Notes: generated from the letters alone by a model not told the origin. DNA of 64,000 nucleotides from Patulibacter sp. SYSU D01012 (GCF_017916475.1 NZ_JAFMTB010000001.1:992001-1056000); one strand, 5' to 3'; shown: positions 1-9,457, counted from the stretch's first letter. Program-made: numbers and translations.

Positions 1-918
1 GCCGTCGTCGTCACGCAGGCCGGCGGCCCCGAGGTGCTGCAGGTGCAGGACCGTCCGGACCCCGAGCCCGCCGTCGACCAGGCCGTCGTCCGCCTCGCCG
101 CGGCCAACGTCAACCCGACCGACGTCGCGGCCCGCCAGGGTCTGTACCCGCCGAACTTCGGCATCGAGGGCCCGCCGTACGTCCTGGGCTGGGACCTGGC
201 CGGCGAGGTCGTCGCGGTCGGCGACGGGGTCCACGACTTCTCTCCGGGCGACCACGTCGTCGGGATGATCCCCTGGTACGCGGCGGGCGGCCGCTTCGGC
301 GCCTACGCCGAGCTCGTGCTGCTCGAGGCCCACTGGCTCGTGCCGCTGCCCGACCGGCTCGACCCGGTGCAGGCGGCGACCGTGCCGCTCAACGCGCTGA
401 CGGCCCAGCAGGCGCTGCGCCTGTTCGGCGCGGCGGCCGGCGACGAGCTGCTGATCACGGGCGCGTCCGGCGCGGTCGGCTCGTTCGCGGTGCAGCTGGC
501 GAAGGAGCAGGGCCTGCAGGTCACCGCGGTCGCCGGCACCGACGACGAGGCGTGGGTGCGCGAGCTGGGGGCCGACACCGTGCTGCCGCGCGACGCCGAC
601 CTGTCCGCGATCGGCACGTTCCCGTACGTCTTCGACGCCGTCCCCGTCGGGGCCGACGCCTTCCCGGCCGCGGCCCGCGGCGGCACGATCGTCACCACGC
701 GCGCCCTGCGCGAGAAGCCCGACCCCGACTCCGGCGTGACGCTGCGGCCGATGCTCATCGAGCAGGACACCCCGGCGCTCGAGGACCTCGTCGGCCAGGT
801 CGCCGCCGGGCGCCTGAAGACCCGGGTGTCGCAGACCGTGCCGCTGGCCGACGCGGCCGAGGCGCACCGCCTGGTCGAGGAGCGCGGGCGGCGCGGCAAG
901 GTCGTGCTGGTGCCGTAG
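1..918 (+). CDS. NADP-dependent quinone/alcohol oxidoreductase (MDR family), 5' end cut by window
   Basis: The frame is already open at base 1, so the N-terminus lies outside the window; 305 residues are visible. The protein shows the GroES-like N-terminal half of medium-chain dehydrogenases/reductases (AANVNPTDVAARQG, then GWDLAGEVVAVG) and a Rossmann nucleotide-binding motif GASGAVGSFAVQLAKEQG. The zinc-binding cysteines of true alcohol dehydrogenases are absent, which fits the quinone oxidoreductase/zeta-crystallin branch that reduces quinones or enones with NADPH in the cytoplasm. The substrate cannot be told from sequence. It converges on the molybdopterin oxidoreductase, with an inverted repeat between them. 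Confidence 0.85.
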   Translation, partial: AVVVTQAGGPEVLQVQDRPDPEPAVDQAVVRLAAANVNPTDVAARQGLYPPNFGIEGPPYVLGWDLAGEVVAVGDGVHDFSPGDHVVGMIPWYAAGGRFGAYAELVLLEAHWLVPLPDRLDPVQAATVPLNALTAQQALRLFGAAAGDELLITGASGAVGSFAVQLAKEQGLQVTAVAGTDDEAWVRELGADTVLPRDADLSAIGTFPYVFDAVPVGADAFPAAARGGTIVTTRALREKPDPDSGVTLRPMLIEQDTPALEDLVGQVAAGRLKTRVSQTVPLADAAEAHRLVEERGRRGKVVLVP

Positions 919-961
919 GCGGCCGGGCGGCGCGCCGTCCGGCCCGTGCGCGCCGGCCGCC
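918..961. terminator. Possible bidirectional terminator between convergent genes
   Basis: GGCGGCCGG at 918-926 and CCGGCCGCC at 953-961 are exact inverted repeats in the gap between two convergent genes. There is no T-run, as expected in this base composition, so the role is inferred from position and symmetry. Confidence 0.45.
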
Positions 962-1032
962 GGGCCGCCGCGTCCACGGGCGGCCAGCGAGGACGGCGGC
1001 AGCGGCGGCGCCGCCCGCACGGGACGCCCGGG

Positions 1033-3285
1033 TCAGTCCGCGGCGACCGCCACCCGCGCGGCGGCCCGCACCGTCACGGGGATCCCGTTCAGGACGGCGG
1101 TCCCCGAGATCGCGTCGGTCTGCGCGTCGTCGGTCAGGACGTTCGAGTTCGTGCCCGGCCGGCGCGCCGCGACGTCCAGGCGGGCGCCCGGGGCGTCGTG
1201 GCCCCAGCCGTGCGGCAGCGAGACCACGCCGGGCCGGATGGCGTCCGTCACCTCGACGGGCGCCTGCACCTCGCCGGCGCGCGAGGCGATCCGCGCGTCC
1301 GCGCCGTTCTCCAGCCCCAGGCGCGCGGCGTCGTCGGGGTGCACCTGCAGCGTGCAGCGCGCCGGGCCGCCGGCCAGCAGCGGCAGGTTGTGCATCCACG
1401 AGTTGTTCGACCGCAGGTGCCGGCGGCCGACGAGGACGAGCGCGTCGGGGTCGACCGGCTCGTCGAGCTCGGTCGCCAGGCGCGGCAGGTCGGCCACGAT
1501 CGGCGCGGGCGCCAGCTCGATGCGGCCGCTCGGCGTGCGCAGCGCGTCCGGCAGTCGCGGCTGCAGCGGGCCGAGGTCCACGCCGTGCGGCGCGGCCTCC
1601 AGGTCGGCCAGCGTCAGGTCGTGCGGGCCGGCGCGCAGCAGCAGGTCGACCATCCGCGCCGGCCCGGTCCGCGGCGCGCCGTCGGCGTCGACCAGCTCGG
1701 CCAGCACGTCGCCGGGCTCGCGGCCGTGCAGCGGCGACGCCGGCGAGCGGGCCTCCTTCCGCGCGGCCTCGGCCGCGACGAAGCCATCCATCGCGGCGAC
1801 GTCGGCGTCCGGGCCCTGCCCGGTGACGACGCCGACGAGCCGCAGCAGGATCTCCCACTCCTGCAGCGCGCCGTCCGGGGCCGGCAGGACCGGCGGCGAC
1901 CACACCGCGACGTTGCGCACCGCCAGCTGGGTGAAGACGAGGTCGTAGTGGCTCTTCTCCAGGACGGACGGCGGCGGCAGCACCACGTGCGCGTGGCGCG
2001 TCGTCTCGTTGCGGTAGACGTCGACGCAGATCAGGGCGTCGAGGCCGGCCATCGCGGCCTCCAGGCGCTCCGAGTCGGGGGCCGAGCGCGCGGGGTTGCC
2101 GGCGACGGTGATCAGCGCCCGCAGCCGGTCCTCGCCCGGCGTCTCCATCTCCTCGGCCATGACCGACGTCGGCAGCTCGCCCATGACCTCGCCGGCCCCG
2201 CGCACCCGGCTGGCCCAGCGGCCGAGCAGCATGCCGCGGCCGCGCCCGGGCTCGCCCTTCGTGTGCGGCGCGCCCGTGGCGGGGGTGGTGAAGAGCACGC
2301 CGCCCGGCCGGTCCAGGTTGCCCGTCAGGACGTTGAGGACGTCGACGAGCCACGAGGTGACGGTGCCGAAGGGGACGGTGCACGTGCCGATGCGGCCGTA
2401 GACCGCGGCGGTCGGGGCGGCGGCCAGCTCGCGCGCCAGCCGGCGGATGTCGTCCGCCGGCACGCCGCAGCGCTCCGCGACCCGCTCGGGCGCGAACGGC
2501 TCGGCCGCCCGGCGGACCTCGTCGATCCCGTTCGTCAGGGCGGCGAGCCGGCCCGGCGCCGTCAGGCCCTCGGCGAAGAGCGTGTGGACCATGCCGAGGA
2601 GCAGCAGCGCGTCGCCGCCGGGGCGCACCGCGACGTGCTCGTCGGCCTCCTCCGCCGTGCGGGAGCGCCGCGGGTCCACGACGACGACCTTCCCGCCGCG
2701 GGCCCGGATCGCGCGGATCCGCCCGCGGGCGTTCGGGGCCGTCATCAGGCTGCCGTTCGACGCGAGCGGGTTGGCGCCGAGGATCAGCAGGTGGTCCGTG
2801 CGGTCCAGGTCCGGGATCGGGATCGAGAGCGGCGTGCCGAACAGCTGCCCCGAGCTGACGTGCTTGGGCATCTGGTCGAGCGTCGACGCGCTGAAGACGT
2901 TCCGCGTGCCCAGGGCCTTCGCCAGCAGCGGCGCGTAGATCGTCCCCGCGAGCGTGTGCGAGTTGGGGTTGCCCAGGTAGATGCCGCAGGCGTTGCGGCC
3001 GTGCTCGGCGAGCAGCGGCGTCAGCAGCCGGTCGACCTCGGCGAAGGCCTCGTCCCAGGTCGCCTCGACCAGCTCGCCGTCGCGCCGCACGAGCGGGGCG
3101 CGCAGGCGGTCCGGGTCGTCGTGCAGCTCGGCGATCGACACGCCCTTCGGGCACAGGAAGCCTCGCGAGAAGACGTGCTCGCGGTCGCCGCGCACCTTCG
3201 TCACGCGGTCGTCCTCGAGCGTCAGCTCCAGGCCGCAGGTGGCCTCGCAGAGCGGGCAGGTGCGGTACGCGGTGCGGGTCGTCAT
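1033..3285 (-). CDS. Molybdopterin-dependent oxidoreductase (BisC/formate dehydrogenase-like), 750 aa
   Basis: The N-terminus carries a [4Fe-4S] ligand set CPLC-x3-C followed by a fourth cysteine in FLCPKG near residue 45, typical of the DMSO reductase superfamily. A molybdopterin-binding core follows (LGNPNSHT, ILGANPLASNGSL, VVVDPRRS) and a C-terminal molydopterin dinucleotide-binding domain with SNVLTDD near the end. Length and order suit a soluble cytoplasmic BisC-type oxidoreductase; no Tat signal is present. Where formate dehydrogenases have Cys or selenocysteine as metal ligand this protein has a Ser/Thr stretch (SASTLDQM), so formate is not a safe substrate call. It stands alone with no electron-transfer subunit beside it. 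The ATG start puts the iron-sulfur motif at residue 11, usual for the family. Confidence 0.85.
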   Translation of the reverse strand: MTTRTAYRTCPLCEATCGLELTLEDDRVTKVRGDREHVFSRGFLCPKGVSIAELHDDPDRLRAPLVRRDGELVEATWDEAFAEVDRLLTPLLAEHGRNACGIYLGNPNSHTLAGTIYAPLLAKALGTRNVFSASTLDQMPKHVSSGQLFGTPLSIPIPDLDRTDHLLILGANPLASNGSLMTAPNARGRIRAIRARGGKVVVVDPRRSRTAEEADEHVAVRPGGDALLLLGMVHTLFAEGLTAPGRLAALTNGIDEVRRAAEPFAPERVAERCGVPADDIRRLARELAAAPTAAVYGRIGTCTVPFGTVTSWLVDVLNVLTGNLDRPGGVLFTTPATGAPHTKGEPGRGRGMLLGRWASRVRGAGEVMGELPTSVMAEEMETPGEDRLRALITVAGNPARSAPDSERLEAAMAGLDALICVDVYRNETTRHAHVVLPPPSVLEKSHYDLVFTQLAVRNVAVWSPPVLPAPDGALQEWEILLRLVGVVTGQGPDADVAAMDGFVAAEAARKEARSPASPLHGREPGDVLAELVDADGAPRTGPARMVDLLLRAGPHDLTLADLEAAPHGVDLGPLQPRLPDALRTPSGRIELAPAPIVADLPRLATELDEPVDPDALVLVGRRHLRSNNSWMHNLPLLAGGPARCTLQVHPDDAARLGLENGADARIASRAGEVQAPVEVTDAIRPGVVSLPHGWGHDAPGARLDVAARRPGTNSNVLTDDAQTDAISGTAVLNGIPVTVRAAARVAVAAD

Positions 3286-3469
3286 GCGGGCCTCCCGGGA
3301 GCGCGCGGCCGGGATGGCCGCGCGGCGGTCGCCAGCCTACGGGCGCGGGCCGCTCGCGGGCAAGGACGCCGGGGCGCCACCGACCGCGTCGCGCGGAGCG
3401 CCGCCGGTCGGGCCGCCGCCGCGGTCGCCGCCCTCCGCGCACCCCCGAGGGCGGTGCGCGGAGCGGGCG

Positions 3470-5986
3470 CTAGTAGCGCACGTCGATCTCGACGCGGCGG
3501 TTGAGCGCGCGGCCGCGCTCGGTCGCGTTGCTCGTCCGCGGCTCGGTGTCGCCCGCGGAGCGGACCGTCACCCGGCCGTCGAAGCCGTGCCGGGCGAGCA
3601 GGCGGCGGAACGCCTCGGCCCGACGCTCGCCGAGTCGGCGGTTGACGGCGGCGGTGCCCCGGGCGTCGGTGTGGCCGACGATGGTGATCGTCCGCGCGCC
3701 GTCGAGCTGACGCGCGATCCGCCGGGCGAGGCGGTCGGCCGCGCGGCTGGGCGTCGCGGAGTCGAAGGCGAAGAGCCCGTCGGTGGGCACCACGAGGACC
3801 TTGCGCGGCAGCAGGCGCACGGTCTTGCGGACCTTCGACGTGCGGCCGTCGTCGGCCTTCACCGTCAGCGTGACGCGGACGCGCAGGCCGCCGAGGCGCT
3901 GCACCTTGCGGGCCGTCGCGCGGTCCAGGTCGACCGGGACGACGCCCGACCCCGTGCGGCGGCCGGTGCCGACGGTCCGGCCGCCCCGCGTGACGGTCAC
4001 CGTGCAGCGGTAGTCCGCGGCCCCGGGGGCGGCGCAGCCGACCGCGACCCGGCGCCCCGTGACCGTGGCGACGGGCGTCTCGCCGCGCTTGGCCGGGCCG
4101 CCGACGGCCAGCTCGGCGGCGATCGGCGCGTCGGGGGCGGGGGTGGGGGCGACCGGCGTCGGGGCGGGCGCGGCCGGCGGGGTCGCCGGGGCCGGGGTCG
4201 GCGTCGGCGCGGCCGGCGTCGGCGCGACGACCGTCCAGGCGACCGTCGTGGTCGCGCCCTGGTTGCCCGCCGCGTCGGTCTGGCGGATCTCGGCGACGTG
4301 CGCGCCGAGGGCGAGGTCGTCGACCGTCCACGGCGACGTGCACGGCTCCCAGCCGTCCGAGGCGCGCATCAGCACCGGGGACGACTGGCGGTCGATGCGG
4401 CACTCGTAGCTGCCGCCGGCCTCGCCCTCGAACGTGAACGTGGCGCTGCGCTCGGTGGTCTCCCGCGCCGGCCCGCCGATGAGGACCGGGGCGTCCGGGC
4501 TGACCGTGTCGACGCGGAACGCGATCGTCTGCGGCGCGGACCAGAAGTCGGTGCCGGCGGCGCGGCGGCGCACCCGCAGCTCGTACGACCCGTCGGCGGG
4601 GACGGAGAACGCCGGCCCTCCGGAGTCGCTGCGGCACGCCTTCCACGCGCCGTCGCCGAGGGCGCACTCGTAGGCGTCGTCGGTGTCCGAGGGCGTCACG
4701 AGCTCGAACGTGCGGCTGCGAACGACCGCGATCCCGGCCTGCGCGTCGTACCGCGACGGCGCGAGCTCCGTGCCGGTGAAGGCGGGCGCCTCCTCCTTCG
4801 TGCCCGTGTCGTTGCGGTACAGCGTCACGGAGGCGCCGTCGGCGAGGACCAGGTCGTCGCGACGGTCGCCGTCGACGTCGAGCGCCGCCCCGACGCGCTC
4901 GCTCGTCAGCGGCGTGGTGTGCTGGCGGAGGGTGCGGACGTCGAAGGTCTCCAGCCGCGTCCCGTCGAGCGCGGCGACCGTGCCGCGCGACCCGCGGCCG
5001 TAGAGGTCCAGGGCGATCGGCGTGCCGATCTCCGCCTGCAGCTGGCCCGACAGGACGTGCTGGTCGACCTCGGTCGTGCCGTCGGTCCGGAACGCGCTCA
5101 GCGTGCTCGCGTCGCCGTCGGGGTACGAGAACCAGCGCGCGCCGGTGACGTCCTCGTCGGCCGCGACGCGGCCCGCCGCCCGGCCGAACGGCTGGCCGAA
5201 CCCGGCGACCCGCGTCGCCACGTACGTCCCGGGCGCACCCGCATCCTCGTTCAGCTCGAGGACCTGGCCCGGGGCGCTGGAGGTCGACGCGACGAGCGCG
5301 TCGGCGTCCACGGCGTCCGTCCGCCGGCCGCGCGACAGGGGGCCGGTCGGGATGCCCGACGCGGTGCCGACCTGCCCGAGCGTCCCGTCGTCCCGCTTCC
5401 CGAAGAAGACGACCACGCCGTCCTGCAGCGAGACGGCGACGACCGGCGGACGACCCGGCAGGAAGCGCCCGGCGGCGAGGGCGACCGGCTGGCCCGTCAG
5501 CCCGAAGGCGTCCTGGCCCTGCGTCACGGGGTCGACGAGGTGCAGGACCCCCGCGCTGCCGCTCTCGCTGCTCGACGCGACGGCGATGGCGTCCCGCCCG
5601 GCCTCGCCGACGTCGGCGGCCGCCGCGGCCACGGGCTGCGCGTCGTCGTAGAAGCCGAAGCTCCCGTCGACCAGCGCCACGCCCGTCCCGGACGGCTCGA
5701 ACAGCGACACGCCGGAGATGGAGAACTCGCTGCCCGGCGCGCTCCCGGTGCCGGGAAGGGTCACCGCGGCGATCCGCTCCTCGCCGCCGGGGCCGAACCG
5801 TCCGTGGACGACGAAGCGCACCGGCCCGCCGTCCGTGCCGACGGTGGTCGCCTTCTCGAACGTGGGCGCGTACGTGGGGAGGGCCGGCAGCGGGGTCGCG
5901 GACGCGGCGGCGGGGAGGACGAGGCCCACGGCGACGACGCCGAGAGCGGTGGCGCGGAAGAACCGCGCGGGGTGGGAGTGGGGCAT
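3470..5986 (-). CDS. Exported FG-GAP/Ig-like protein with C-terminal OmpA domain, copy A (838 aa)
   Basis: The ATG at 5986 gives a clear Sec signal peptide (basic start, hydrophobic core, ASA cleavage site near residue 30). An open frame continues upstream but would bury the signal. After it come VCBS/FG-GAP-like repeats (GDRRDDLVLADG, AALDVDG), then two Ig-like modules ending in the pattern SPWTVDDLALG and IRQTDAAGNQG. A Pro/Ala linker follows, then a short extracellular domain and an OmpA-like peptidoglycan-binding domain at about 738-838 (TIVGHTDARG, ALNRRVEIDVRY). Inference: the OmpA domain holds the protein to the wall while the N-terminal modules face outward. It is a tandem paralogue of the gene at 6188-8974. 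Confidence 0.85.
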   Translation of the reverse strand: MPHSHPARFFRATALGVVAVGLVLPAAASATPLPALPTYAPTFEKATTVGTDGGPVRFVVHGRFGPGGEERIAAVTLPGTGSAPGSEFSISGVSLFEPSGTGVALVDGSFGFYDDAQPVAAAAADVGEAGRDAIAVASSSESGSAGVLHLVDPVTQGQDAFGLTGQPVALAAGRFLPGRPPVVAVSLQDGVVVFFGKRDDGTLGQVGTASGIPTGPLSRGRRTDAVDADALVASTSSAPGQVLELNEDAGAPGTYVATRVAGFGQPFGRAAGRVAADEDVTGARWFSYPDGDASTLSAFRTDGTTEVDQHVLSGQLQAEIGTPIALDLYGRGSRGTVAALDGTRLETFDVRTLRQHTTPLTSERVGAALDVDGDRRDDLVLADGASVTLYRNDTGTKEEAPAFTGTELAPSRYDAQAGIAVVRSRTFELVTPSDTDDAYECALGDGAWKACRSDSGGPAFSVPADGSYELRVRRRAAGTDFWSAPQTIAFRVDTVSPDAPVLIGGPARETTERSATFTFEGEAGGSYECRIDRQSSPVLMRASDGWEPCTSPWTVDDLALGAHVAEIRQTDAAGNQGATTTVAWTVVAPTPAAPTPTPAPATPPAAPAPTPVAPTPAPDAPIAAELAVGGPAKRGETPVATVTGRRVAVGCAAPGAADYRCTVTVTRGGRTVGTGRRTGSGVVPVDLDRATARKVQRLGGLRVRVTLTVKADDGRTSKVRKTVRLLPRKVLVVPTDGLFAFDSATPSRAADRLARRIARQLDGARTITIVGHTDARGTAAVNRRLGERRAEAFRRLLARHGFDGRVTVRSAGDTEPRTSNATERGRALNRRVEIDVRY

Positions 5987-6145
5987 GGGTCGAGCCTCGG
6001 TGGGGGGACTTCCACGCGGCGGCTGTCCACCCGTGGTGGAGGGAGCATCGGCCGCGGGGCCCCGGAAGTGAAGGCGCAGCCCCCACATTCCGCGCGGGCG
6101 GCCGTTCCCCGTGGACGAACGTCGTAGCCCGTGCCGCGGCGCGGG

Positions 6146-6184
6146 GCGCCCGGCCGGCCCGAGAGGCTCGGGCCGGCCGGGCGC
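6146..6184 (-). terminator. Strong GC hairpin terminator after OmpA copy B
   Basis: GCGCCCGGCCGGCCCGAG at 6146-6163 and its exact complement at 6167-6184 form an 18-bp perfect stem with a 3-nt loop (AGG), starting 3 nt after the stop codon of the minus-strand gene at 6188. It would insulate copy B from copy A. No T-run follows. Confidence 0.75.
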
Positions 6185-6187
6185 GGG

Positions 6188-8974
6188 CTAGTAGCGCACG
6201 TCGATCTCGACGCGGCGGTTGAGCGCGCGGCCGCCCTTCGTGGCGTTCGACGCGCGCGGCTCGGTGTCGCCGGCCGAGCGCACGGCCACCTCGCCGTCGA
6301 AGCCGGCGGCGGCGAGCAGGCGACGGAACGCCTCGGCGCGGCGCTGGCCCAGGCGGCGGTTGACCGCGGCGGAGCCGACGGCGTCGGTGTGGCCCACGAT
6401 CGTGATCGTGCGCGCGCCGTCGAGCTGGCGCGCGAGCGACGCGGCGAGCGCGCGACCGGCCCGCGACGGGGTCGCCGAGTCGAACGCGAACAGCCCGTCC
6501 GTCGGGACGACGACGACCTTCTTCGGCAGCACGCGCACGGTCTTGTGCGTGCGCTCGGTCGTGCCGTCGGCCGTCTTCACGGCGAGCGTCACGCGGACCT
6601 TCAGACCGCCCAGGCGCTGGACCTTGCGGGCCGTGGCCGGGGACAGGTCGACCGGGACGACGCCGGCGCCGGTGCGGCGGCCCTCGCCGACGGTCTTCCC
6701 CCCGCGGGTCACCGTCACGGTGCAGCGGTAGTCCGTGGCGCCCGGCGACGCGCAGCCGACGGCCACGCGGCGGCCGGTGGCCGTCGCGGTCGGGGTCTTG
6801 CCCTTGCCCGCCGGCACGCCGACGGACAGCTTCGCCTCGACGGGCTTGGCGGCCGGCGCGGGGGCGGGGGCCGGGGCGGGCGCGGGCGCGGCGGGCGTCG
6901 GCTTGGGCGTCTCCTTCGCGGGGGCGGGAGCCGGGGCCTCGGGGGCCGGCGCGGGCTCGACGACCGTCCACGTCCACTCCGCGGGCTCGCCGTGGTTGCC
7001 GGCGGCGTCGGTCTGGCGGATCAGCATGGTGTGCTGGCCCAGGGACAGGTCGTCGACGGTCCACGGCGACGTGCAGTCGACCCACCGGGGGCCGGGCGTG
7101 CGCGCCGCGCCGGCGGCGGTGTACTGGATCTTCTCGTCGAGCAGGCACTGGAACGTCGCGTCCGGCTCGCCGTCGAAGCCGAACGTCGCGCTGCGGCTGC
7201 TCGTCGCGGTCGTCTCGTCCGGGCCGGCGAGCTTCGTCGGGGCCTTCGGGTCGACCGTGTCGAGCTCGAAGCCGACGGTCGTCTCCTCCGAGGCGACCTC
7301 GCGCGCCGCGTCGTAGGCGCGGAACCGGACCGTGTGCAGGCCGTCCTGCAGGCCGAACAGGCCGACCCACCCGTCGGTCTGGTGCCAGCCCGGCTCGTCG
7401 TCGACGCGGTACTGCAGGGCGGCGCCCGGCACCGGGTCGGCGTGGTACTGCGGGAAGTTCGTCCGGCCGCTCGGGCCCTGGACGGTCGGCTTGGCCGGGA
7501 CGCTGGCGTCGACGCGGAAGGCGATGGTCTGCTCAGGCCCCCAGAACTGCGTGCCGACGACACGGCGGCGCACGCGCACCAGGTGCGGGCCGTCCGTGGT
7601 CTCGAAGGCGGGGACGTCGATGCCGACGCAGGGGCGCCAGGAGTCCTCGGCGTCGAGCGCGCACTGGTACTCGTCGCCGTCGTCGGTCGGGACGGTGAGA
7701 TCGAAGCGCTTCGACGTCACGACCTGCACGTCGCCGGCTGCGTCGTGCACGGACGGCGTCAGGGCGCTCGGCTCCAGCGCGGGCTTCGGGGCCGTGGTGA
7801 CGTTGCGGTACAGGGACACGGCGGTGCCCTCGGCCACGGCGAGGTCGTCTCGGTGGTCGCCGTCGACGTCCAGAGCCGCTGCCACGGTCCCCGGCGAGGG
7901 GTTGGCGGCGAGCGTGTTGGCTCCGGTGACGACGTTCTGCTGCCACATGGCGCCCGAGCCGAGGGAGAGCACGTCGTAGGCGCGGTCGCGCCCGTAGACG
8001 TCCAGGACGACGGGGGCCCCGGTCGTGCCGAGGATCCGCATGAAGGGACCGCCGCCGAACAGCGACAGCGAGCCGCCGCCGCGGATCCAGCTCGTGGAGC
8101 TGCCGTCGCCGCGCATGGTGTACCAGCGCTTCCCGTACGGATCGAGGTCCTGCGCGACGAGGTTCTGGTCCGCGGCGAACGGCTGCCCGCCGCCGCCGGT
8201 CTGGACCGCGCGGAACGTGGGAGTGCTGCCGTCGCTGTCGACGGGCTGGAACTCCCATCGCAGGGTGGTGCGGCTGTCGTCGCTGCGGGTGAACAGCGAC
8301 TCCGTGGCCGGGGTCATCTGGCTGGTGCCGACGCCGAGCGCCGAGTATGGGACGTTCGCCACCCGGTCGACCAGGTGCAGTCCGTCGGCGTCGGCGCGGT
8401 AGAAGGCGACCTTGTCGCCACCCAGGCTGATGGCGATGACGCGACCGAGGCCGGGCAGGAAGCGGCCGACGGCCACGCCCTTGGCGATGCCCTGGACGGC
8501 GATCGTCTGGTGCGTCAGGCCGGCGTGCAGGTCGAAGGTCTCGAGCCGGCTGCCCGTGTCGTCGGCGCTCACCACGACGACGGCCTCCTTGCCGCTGTCG
8601 TCGACGATGCCGGCGGTGGACGCGAGCGCGTACGAGCCCGTGAGCGGGACGCTGCGCAGCAGCCCGTAGGCGCCGGTGCCGGTGTCGCCGAACAGGGCGA
8701 CGGCCGCCGGGGCGTCGTCGCCGTTGGCCTTCGCCCCGGCCGCGGAGACGGTCGCGACGGTCTGCCGGTCGTCGTTGTTGAACCGGCCGTGCAGGATCGT
8801 CTCGATCGTGCCGTTCTCGGAGTCGGCGCCGACGAGGCGCTGGAACATCGCCGGGTGCGGCGTCGGCGACGGCGCCGTGTTCTGCGCCGAAGCCAGCGCA
8901 GGGAAGAGGGCGGCGACGCCGAGCGCGCCGAGGACGGCGGAGACGCGGGCGTAGCGGAAGGGATCTGAGCTCAT
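6188..8974 (-). CDS. Exported FG-GAP/Ig-like protein with C-terminal OmpA domain, copy B (928 aa)
   Basis: The ATG at 8974 begins a signal peptide with an ASA/Q cleavage site near residue 30; this start is preferred over upstream in-frame codons because it exposes the signal. It has the same order as its neighbour at 3470-5986: FG-GAP-like N-terminal domain (AALDVDGDHRDDLAVAEG), three Ig-like modules rather than two, a long Ala-Pro linker (PAPAPAPAPAPAAKPVEAK) and an OmpA domain at about 828-928 (TIVGHTDAVG, ALNRRVEIDVRY). The OmpA regions of A and B are almost identical over the last codons, also at DNA level. Likely a wall-bound surface protein; the ligand of the Ig-like part is unknown. 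Confidence 0.85.
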   Translation of the reverse strand: MSSDPFRYARVSAVLGALGVAALFPALASAQNTAPSPTPHPAMFQRLVGADSENGTIETILHGRFNNDDRQTVATVSAAGAKANGDDAPAAVALFGDTGTGAYGLLRSVPLTGSYALASTAGIVDDSGKEAVVVVSADDTGSRLETFDLHAGLTHQTIAVQGIAKGVAVGRFLPGLGRVIAISLGGDKVAFYRADADGLHLVDRVANVPYSALGVGTSQMTPATESLFTRSDDSRTTLRWEFQPVDSDGSTPTFRAVQTGGGGQPFAADQNLVAQDLDPYGKRWYTMRGDGSSTSWIRGGGSLSLFGGGPFMRILGTTGAPVVLDVYGRDRAYDVLSLGSGAMWQQNVVTGANTLAANPSPGTVAAALDVDGDHRDDLAVAEGTAVSLYRNVTTAPKPALEPSALTPSVHDAAGDVQVVTSKRFDLTVPTDDGDEYQCALDAEDSWRPCVGIDVPAFETTDGPHLVRVRRRVVGTQFWGPEQTIAFRVDASVPAKPTVQGPSGRTNFPQYHADPVPGAALQYRVDDEPGWHQTDGWVGLFGLQDGLHTVRFRAYDAAREVASEETTVGFELDTVDPKAPTKLAGPDETTATSSRSATFGFDGEPDATFQCLLDEKIQYTAAGAARTPGPRWVDCTSPWTVDDLSLGQHTMLIRQTDAAGNHGEPAEWTWTVVEPAPAPEAPAPAPAKETPKPTPAAPAPAPAPAPAPAAKPVEAKLSVGVPAGKGKTPTATATGRRVAVGCASPGATDYRCTVTVTRGGKTVGEGRRTGAGVVPVDLSPATARKVQRLGGLKVRVTLAVKTADGTTERTHKTVRVLPKKVVVVPTDGLFAFDSATPSRAGRALAASLARQLDGARTITIVGHTDAVGSAAVNRRLGQRRAEAFRRLLAAAGFDGEVAVRSAGDTEPRASNATKGGRALNRRVEIDVRY

Positions 8975-9247
8975 GGGGCTTTCGGGTGTGGGACGGCGAT
9001 GGCGCACGGGCGCCGGTGCGTCCGTCCCGCGCGCGGCGGACGGACGCCGTCCGCGGGCGCGGACGGACGCAGGGGTGATCGGCCGCCCGACAGGAGACTT
9101 GGGGCGGACGGGGTCGCCGGACGCCCTCCTGCGGGAAATCCCGTAGACGCCCGTCCGAGCGGCGCGTCCGGCCCGCTGCCGCTCGTACGGACGTCCGCCG
9201 GCGAGTGCGCGCGTCGCCGTCCCCGGCCGATCACCGGGGCGATCACC

Positions 9248-9397
9248 GTGCGCCCGCTCACTGCTCCCGCCCCCGCCGCTCCGTCGCCGCTGCCCGGCAG
9301 CCGCGTGCCCTCCACGGGCCTCGGCGCGATGGTCGTCTTCGACCCGCGGCTGCTCGCGCTGCGCCCGTCCGACGTCCCGGCGAGCGCCCGCGCCTGA
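9248..9397 (+). CDS. Small protein (49 aa) with TGLGxMVxxDPRxLA motif, paralogue 1
   Basis: A GTG-initiated 49-codon frame. Its Pro/Ala-rich N-terminus is followed by RVPSTGLGAMVVFDPRLLA, which matches QVPATGLGMMVTYDPRILA of the small gene at 9707-9874 in register; both begin MRP. Conservation of the C-terminal motif between two otherwise divergent frames is the main evidence that both are translated. A GGGG stretch lies about 9 nt before the GTG. A hairpin at 9441-9457 closes the unit before the acetolactate synthase promoter. I do not recognise the family and assign no function. Confidence 0.5.
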   Translation: MRPLTAPAPAAPSPLPGSRVPSTGLGAMVVFDPRLLALRPSDVPASARA

Positions 9398-9440
9398 CCC
9401 TCCGGAGCACGGGAGCGCCGCGCGTCGGCGGCCCGCACGG

Positions 9441-9457
9441 CCGTCCGCCGCGGACGG
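9441..9457 (+). terminator. Short hairpin terminator after small ORF 1
   Basis: CCGTCCG (9441-9447), loop CCG, CGGACGG (9451-9457): perfect 7-bp stem 43 nt after the small ORF stop and 7 nt before the -35 element of the next promoter. Confidence 0.5.

Noticed and set aside
2981-6127. Very long open frames opposite real genes, e.g. 1048 codons on the plus strand here and others near 20494-24948 and 33628-37905
   Set aside because: They are antisense shadows of GC-rich coding genes: extreme Arg/Ala/Gly composition, no ribosome sites, no family motifs until a real gene in the same frame is reached.
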